This document shows, piece by piece, positions 58,385 through 64,000 of a DNA stretch of 64,000 nt; positions within the stretch are counted from its first letter, which is position 1, and every line of letters starts with the position of its first letter. Made by a program: the position numbers and the translations under genes. The stretch comes from Theristus sp. LFF4_11 (Eukaryota > Nematoda > Chromadorea > Monhysterida > Xyalidae): positions 186,001-250,000 of the forward strand of contig JASANC010001169.1 in NCBI GenBank assembly GCA_030248135.1. Reading direction: 5' to 3'. The notes under the pieces were generated by a model. It saw nothing but the letters and a program-made list of their open reading frames with translations, was not told where the DNA came from and searched no databases.

Positions 58385-61300
58385 TCAGCCGTTTTTCTTC
58401 CTGTGCCATCGCGTTTCGTTCGGATCAAATCCCCGGTCATAACTGCCAAAGACGGCCCAGACAGGCGTCGCCGCTGCGTAGTCAATCGAGGCGAACGGCT
58501 CGTCATCGGCGATCAGCTCGTGGAATCGGTCGTAGTCGATCCAGGTGTGCCAGATGCCGTCGATTAGAAACTGAAATGCAAGAGGAAACAATGTTACATG
58601 ACGGTGGGAGACATAAAAGCACCAGGTACAAAACTGCAGTAAAACTATAAAACATTGTGCTATTTGTGCATTCTGGCATGCTGAATCGGCGGTATTGTAT
58701 CCAGCAGGCTGAACCAATCAATTAGTCCCGTTCAAAAGCAGCCAATCATCTGACCGCCTATCATTTACAGCTCAACCGCACAACAGAGCCCTGCCGATTC
58801 CCAAACCCCGGCGCACTTTCGTGTCCGCAATGAGCACACAGTTCGAGTGTTCGTGTTCGCACGCGACTGCATAGCGACCGCTGCTGCCTGGGTTGTTGTT
58901 GATCTCCAGGCACAGTTCATTGGCGAAATCGAGCACCTCCTCATGCCACGGCACGTTGTCCATCGTCAACTTCGACGCTTTCGATGTGCCACAGTACGTC
59001 ACGCCCTAAAACTTGCCAGAGATTCTGACAAAAACATTACAATAACAAATACGATAAAGTTTGACGAATAAATTCAGACTTTGATCTCAATGAAATCAGG
59101 CTGCCCGCGCGCGACGAGATTGGCATAGTGAGCGATGTCCTCCGTGTTGTAGCCCTTCACCAAGGTCAGTCTGTAGACGGTGCGTTGACCCTTAAAACGT
59201 TGAAGACATGACGTTTGCAAAAGAATCACGGTTCAGAAAAGCATTGAATTGGAATCCGAACTTTCTCCTTCAGAGCGTCGAGACAACTGAGCATGCGCTC
59301 CCAGAAGTCCGCGAACAACGGACGATCGATTTTCTTGAGTGCCGCTTTCGTCGGCGCGTCCACGCTTACGTACAGCTGCGTCACGGGCACGAGCGAGCTA
59401 TAGGATGATTGAAGTTATGGTCAGTCACAGAAACAACAGCGACATCAACAAACAAACCGCAAATGGAAATGGTTGTGTAAAATACACGCACAGACCGAAG
59501 CGCGTCGGGGAATTGCGCGTTCGTGACGAGGAACGTGGAGATGCGCTGTTTGTGCAACAGACGGACGAGTTCGTTGATGTGCGGATACATGATCGGCTCG
59601 CCAACGAGCGACAGCGCGCAGTGGCGAATCGTCTGCGCCTCCGCCAGACGCTCCGGAAGTGCGCCCGGTACACCTGGATGACACGTTGAATAGTTTGAAA
59701 ACAGTGTTCGCAATGCAAAGTACATTGTTTGCTATGACCTATTTTTTAAACGCGTCTCACTGAAATGACGTCATATGCTGCAAAACATGCGCCTCTGTCG
59801 TTCACAGCAAACCAGACTTTCCGTTTAGCCGATTTCTTCCCGTAAACAAATGGTGAATGTCGAATCAGTCACACCAAACTGACATTTTAGTGCCTGTACT
59901 TTGACAAACGGGCGTTTTTAAAGCAAATGACGTCATTTTAGTCCGGGCACGTTTGAATAAATCCACAATAGTAACCTTTCAGCTCCTTGATCATGTTCTT
60001 GTGGTGTTTGATTGCCTGCGCCAGTATCATTTCGGGTGGATCCGTCTCCCACTTCCACTCGGTGCCCACCGGATTCGTGTGGTGTCTGTGAAACAAGTGA
60101 AAACATTCGACACATTTTGCTGGGCGCACTGGGAGAACTAGAATTCACGCCAGGTACAGTCAAACTGTAATACTTAAAGGATTTGTGCTTTCTAGTTTTT
60201 ATGCTGATTGATTGGCTGAATAGAACAGATTGATTCAATCCGACAGGCCAAACTGTTAACTGCAATTCGTCATAAACCAACCGCCAACAGAAGACGCATT
60301 TGTTGGCGCATGCCAAGCTCGGCGTTGTCTCCATGCATCTGTGACTCTCAATCCCATAGAACGTGTGCTTGTAGCAACCGCCCCGGCCGCGTACCATTGA
60401 CTACAAAATATGATTCCGAAAAACCCAAAACACACCACAGATTGCAAATCCAGACCCAAAAAAGTGCCCGTGCAACTGAAACCTTTGTCCACCGGCAGAG
60501 CTTCACGCCGGAATGACTGCCAACAATTTTGTAACCCTGTTTCTTCAGCGACTCTCTTACGAGCGGAGTGACCATTTCACGAACGACACTTGGGTCCACC
60601 TGATAAAATGAATCAAAAAGTTTTAAATGTTGTCAAGAACGAGAACTGCCAGAACGAACTTCTCGATTTTTTCCGGTGCCAAGCAGATTCCCGATTTCCT
60701 CCACATCGACAACGTCATCAGCAGCAGGGTTCTCTTCTTCTTCACTCTCTGTGGCTGCTTGCTCTTCACTTCCCAGCAACTGAACATTGAGGTAACCAAC
60801 GTGACTGAATCTCGCTTTTCAAACTCTATTATCACATTTTCTGAACTCAACAGAGATAAACAAAACGGACAAACTTTCTCATTTGACTGGCTAGCGGTGG
60901 AGCCACACCCGGAGTCCTTCGACGTGCCAACGGCCGACGAACAACAACTTTCCGAGTTTGCCTTGTTTGCGCGTGCGCTGCTCAGCTTGCGTGACTGCGC
61001 TGCTTTGTCGATGTAGCTGCTACTAGTGCTGCTGTTGCTGTCCTTCTTGTCCAGCGCGTTCACGGCACGCTGCAACCGCGATGCGTCCGAGACCAACGAG
61101 AACACGTGACGCTTCCAGATGTTGTACTGGTGCTCCAGACCTGTCCGAGAAAACGTGAAAGCAAGTGATCCAAACAAAACAGCAACACATCGCTCCGAAA
61201 AATCCGTACCACACGCTAGTCGTACAGTTTTATGCGAGTTGAGTTTCCTTTTTTCGCGCAAGAAAATGGATGGCCGGCTTGCGTTACATGCATTGTTACA

Positions 61301-62320
61301 CCACTAAGACACTGAGACCCACTTTCCGTCTTGCTCTCGTCCGCAAGCATCAGCGAGATGAACGGCCTCGCGCCGAGCGCTTTCAGCTGCTCAAAGAGCT
61401 CCTTTGCGACCAGATTGTAGTGTCCCTCGTACATGGAATTGCCGAGACCAAGAACACCGAACTGCATCCGTTGCAGCGACGATTTCGGCAGTCGAAAATC
61501 GGCGACCGCATCGTTCAGCCACGAAAAGAACCACGCACACGAGTCGGGTGGTTGGCCGTCGATGAACGTCGACACGAGGAAGACGCAGGTGCACTGAAAT
61601 GGAAGTGGGAGGCGACGGGGACAATGTTGCAACTGGGCATCACAGGAACAACCGGGATGCACTAAACAACATTATGTTGTGCAGCATCGAATTGCACAAA
61701 AAGGCATGAGAAATTCTATCTGACGACCGTTCAACCGTTCAAGTCGCACAATAAAGACAGTCAAGAAAAAAACGCGGAAGTCAAACCTTCAACGCCAGAA
61801 AATCATCGGGGTCAACGTCTCGCAAATCGCTGGCGGTCACCCGGAATCGTGCCGACCATTCTTGGACGAGTTGCAGTGAAAATGTCTGAAAAAACAAAAA
61901 AAATAAGCATCAACTTTTGACAATTCTACAAAAGCACAAACAAAACGGGTGGGCTTCAGCTCAACAGGTCAGAACTCAGAACGACGCGCCGCATTTTGCA
62001 TACCGCTCACTTGCAGACTGATTGACGCCAGATTGGTGGACAATAAATAAACCCAAAAACTCGAATCCCCCGAACCGCACTTTCGAAGTGCCCGTCTCGG
62101 ACGCGTAGAACACCGCCAACCGCGGCCGTGTGTCCTCCGGCTCCACTGTTTGCTCCGCAAATGGCTCCGTCGACTGTTCGCTCGTCTGTACGCCGGAGCT
62201 TTCGACTCGCTTTCTCGAGTACCACCACGCGAAGAAACGCGAGTAAACGTAGAACACGACGCCCGGAAGCACGACGCCGAGCAGAGCCGTGAAATAGAGC
62301 AGCAGATCGTCGCGTTCCAT
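58385..62320 (-). CDS. TYW1: S-adenosylmethionine-dependent tRNA 4-demethylwyosine synthase
   Basis: 13 exons, 713 residues (human about 732). TYW1 condenses N1-methylguanosine-37 of tRNA(Phe) with pyruvate to give 4-demethylwyosine, the second step of wybutosine synthesis. A hydrophobic helix at about 7-30 anchors the N-terminus. The flavodoxin-like domain (about 48-215) has the FMN loop ASETGTSK, STFIDGQP and GLGNSMYEGHY. A Ser/Glu-rich linker follows (about 225-325). The radical-SAM core begins with GSHSGVKLCRWTK; its cluster motif CANKCVFC (C-x3-C-x2-C) binds the 4Fe-4S cluster. Later motifs include CALSLVGEPIMYP, QLYVSVDAPTK, KKIDRPLF, EIKGVTYCG, PWHEEV and ACEHEHSNC, ending RGFDPNETRWHRKKNG. 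Start taken at ATG 62320. All catalytic signatures look intact. Confidence 0.95.
58630..58785. repeat. Family 4 element in the last TYW1 intron
   Basis: Contains 'ctggcatgctgaat', 'ctgaaccaatcaattag' and 'ttcaaaagcagccaatcatc'. It makes up over half of the intron 58816-58571. Confidence 0.5.
59733..59970. mobile_element. TA-flanked MITE with CRE-like ends, copy 3, in TYW1 intron 8
   Basis: Same family as 11793-12029 and 20740-20975. TGACGTCA palindromes near both ends (about 59765 and 59928). It ends six bases inside the donor of exon 60085-59976 and fills 238 of 302 intron bases. Confidence 0.8.
60155..60262. repeat. Family 4 / CAGTCAAAC-type element in TYW1 intron 7
   Basis: Begins 'tacagtcaaactgtaatac' and holds 'atgctgattgattggctgaa', near-inverse to 'gattgattcaatccgacagg' and 'ccaaactgttaactg'. 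In the intron 60281-60086. Confidence 0.45.
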
Positions 62321-62390
62321 CAGCGGCACTGACTGGTGCAGTTGCTGAAAGTGGCTGGGGGTGTTGTGGGAAACTAGAATGTGGATCTGG

Positions 62391-62501
62391 TACAGTCGAA
62401 CTCTAAATTATGGGGGATCAGCTAATTGGTTGGTGGTCACGTCACGTGACCACCAACCAATCAGCTGATTCCCTATGACAACTAATCAGTGTTCGACTGT
62501 G
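62391..62501. mobile_element. Compact CAGTCGAAC-family MITE upstream of TYW1
   Basis: An almost perfect palindrome of 110 bp: TACAGTCGAACTC, 'agctaattggttggtggtca' and the complementary arm 'gtgaccaccaaccaatcagc', ending 'gttcgactgt'. The central 'ggtcacgtcacgtgacc' is itself palindromic. About 70 bases upstream of the TYW1 start codon. Confidence 0.8.
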
Positions 62502-62643
62502 TGCTGAGTTGAGTGGCTTCATAAGAACTCGTTTTGGAGCAATCACCACGCTCCATTCAGAAGTAGACAATCAAATTGCTTGGCTATTGTAGTTGCATTG
62601 CAACTTGTTACACCAAAAAATCATCATGGCTCCTAATGGCTGT

Positions 62644-62975
62644 TTTCACAACCGGTACCCACGGTCCGCCAAGATCACCAACTGAACAAGAAACAACAGA
62701 ACAAGCGCTAGTTCGACTGCACGAGCACGAACGAAACGCCAAGCAAACTGAAGAAAAATCGCTGTGAAACAAAAGACGTCAAAGCCAGCAGATGCATTCA
62801 GCAGTGATGCCCACTGCTGATGCAACACCTCGTCCAGTGGTTTCCGTGGCAGCGCCATGCTGCATGGAGGTGATGCGGAGCGGATCACTTTGTTGCTGCG
62901 TTGAGGGCCGGACGGACGGGGTTGCACGAGGCCTCGGTGGCGATGCCGCTGCAGACGGGCGTTCAGAACGAACAT
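62644..62975 (-). CDS. Doubtful small membrane-protein exon
   Basis: An open frame with an ATG (MALPRKP...) followed by two hydrophobic stretches, FDVFCFTAIFLQFAWRF and VELALVLLFLVQLVILA, then a stop. The spacing of two helices faintly recalls the TMEM17/TMEM216/TMEM80 family of ciliary transition-zone proteins, but no diagnostic motif is present. It could be a terminal exon of a gene extending to the right, with upstream exons near 63.05-63.15 kb. It may equally be a chance ORF. Confidence 0.25.
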
Positions 62976-64000
62976 CTCATAGTCTCTGATTCGTTTCGAA
63001 ATCGCTCTTGCATCGGTGGCTGTTCACTGTGGTGTCCATCACTCTACTGCGGCATTATGGTATGCGTCTGCCACCTGGCGAACTTCATGTATCAGAGTCG
63101 AAAACTGTCCGGTTCTGAACGCAGCTTCGGGATGAGCAACATTGTCCGTGATTGGTGTGGCATATGACAGCTGAGCAGAGACGACACGATCAAAGCGCAG
63201 CCCAAAAAAATGCAGACACACATCGAACTGAAGAGCGCTCGTTCACAGCAACACACGAGCACAGACACACACACAAAAATTGGAACAGTCAGAAGCGCGC
63301 GCGCGCAAAGAAATTCAATTCCGCATGAATGCATGCTAACTGGCCATGTAGCAAGCTGCGACGCACACAAGTCAGTGTGTGTAAGTGCCAAACTGTGCAC
63401 ATCTCCTAGCGAGCAACAAGCCGCCAAGTGCCATGGCGTTTCAGTTCATCTCGCACGATATCCATATTCACAACTGCCCCGAGCGAGGGGCGCAGTTAAA
63501 AATTAGATTGCCAGCGCCCCTACTAAACGCCGCGCAATTCACAAGCACCGTCACACCAGCACGGCGTTATGTGCAACATGTGAGACGTACCGCATTTGAC
63601 GGCATCGACGCGCCACTGCGAGACATGGCGACCTCAATTGGCACTGCTGTCAGCCAGCTGCCTATTGGTGGTGTCAGTATTAGACAGTAATGGCGTGTAT
63701 GACCAGCTAGAAAATGGTGTTTGTTGGCGTTGGTTGAAATTCACTTTGTATTTGCAACAAGAAAAAAATGCGACACATTTCAAAGATGTAAATAAGCAAG
63801 TACGACTCTAGCCTTGGAGTGTTGGTTTGTGACACCTTCACAATAATGGATTTCCATCAACCTCCTTCTTCAGCAAATATAAAACAGTTTTTTACTGAAT
63901 TTCCATTTCAACAAAACAGAACGAATGTGAACAAGAGGAGTATAAAACGCAAACAACGTTGGCAGGCCCGTATGAGATGAATTACAAACAAACCGGCATG
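62976..64000. other. Right-edge region, no confident gene
   Basis: Plus-strand ORF 63385-63690 has an ATG in good context (gccATGG at about 63433) but no recognisable domain. The rest is AT-rich towards 64000. No repeat copy of the families above was found here. Confidence 0.4.

Larger units (their letters stand above)
58385..62320 (-). other. Exon map of TYW1
   Basis: Exons 5' to 3' on the minus strand: 62320-62081, 61885-61787, 61593-61323, 61140-60875, 60779-60660, 60599-60483, 60400-60282, 60085-59976, 59673-59496, 59397-59262, 59190-59080, 59005-58817, 58570-58385. Total 2142 bases. Phases agree at every junction. Confidence 0.88.

Noticed and set aside
63385..63690. Plus-strand ORF of 101 codons with an internal ATG in good context
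   Set aside because: No domain, no splice context and no homology I can name; length is within chance for this composition.

Overview
The window is animal nuclear DNA: intron-rich genes with GT-AG introns, conserved metazoan proteins, and many short inverted-repeat transposons. The hnRNP A/B protein has the nematode-like signature RPHIID in RRM1 and a Gly/Gln/Trp-rich tail. I therefore lean towards a nematode or another ecdysozoan, but the sequence alone does not fix the species.

Layout, left to right. 1-1556 (-): 5' part of a ubiquitin-like-domain protein running off the left edge. 2.1-6.5 kb: repeat-rich, with a 773-bp hAT-like element carrying an exact 8-bp target duplication and a decayed solo LTR. 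6536-9740 (+): complete 8-exon hnRNP A/B gene, the only confident plus-strand gene. 13310-33248 (-): an otoferlin (type II ferlin) gene in 44 recognised exons. 38184-52206 (-): a complete clathrin heavy chain gene in 32 exons. 52.5-53.95 kb: a fold-back of 16-bp satellite units interrupted by a second hAT-like copy. 54740-57963 (-): a 12-exon gene of about 575 residues that I do not recognise. 58385-62320 (-): complete TYW1, the 4-demethylwyosine synthase of tRNA(Phe), in 13 exons. 62.3-64 kb: upstream DNA with one doubtful small membrane-protein ORF.

The gene models were assembled by hand from splice sites and reading phase. Recognised coding totals are multiples of three: hnRNP 351 aa, ferlin about 1992 aa plus one missing C2A exon, clathrin 1679 aa, unknown 575 aa, TYW1 713 aa.

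The accessory biology is transposon biology. A gag-only LTR retrotransposon with identical LTRs and a 5-bp target duplication sits in a ferlin intron. Several MITE families occupy introns of the ferlin, clathrin and TYW1 genes, often making up most of the intron; one supplies the edge of a 3' splice site. The genes themselves (vesicle fusion, endocytosis, RNA binding, tRNA modification) do not form an obvious pathway. I found no operon-like or defence-like system.
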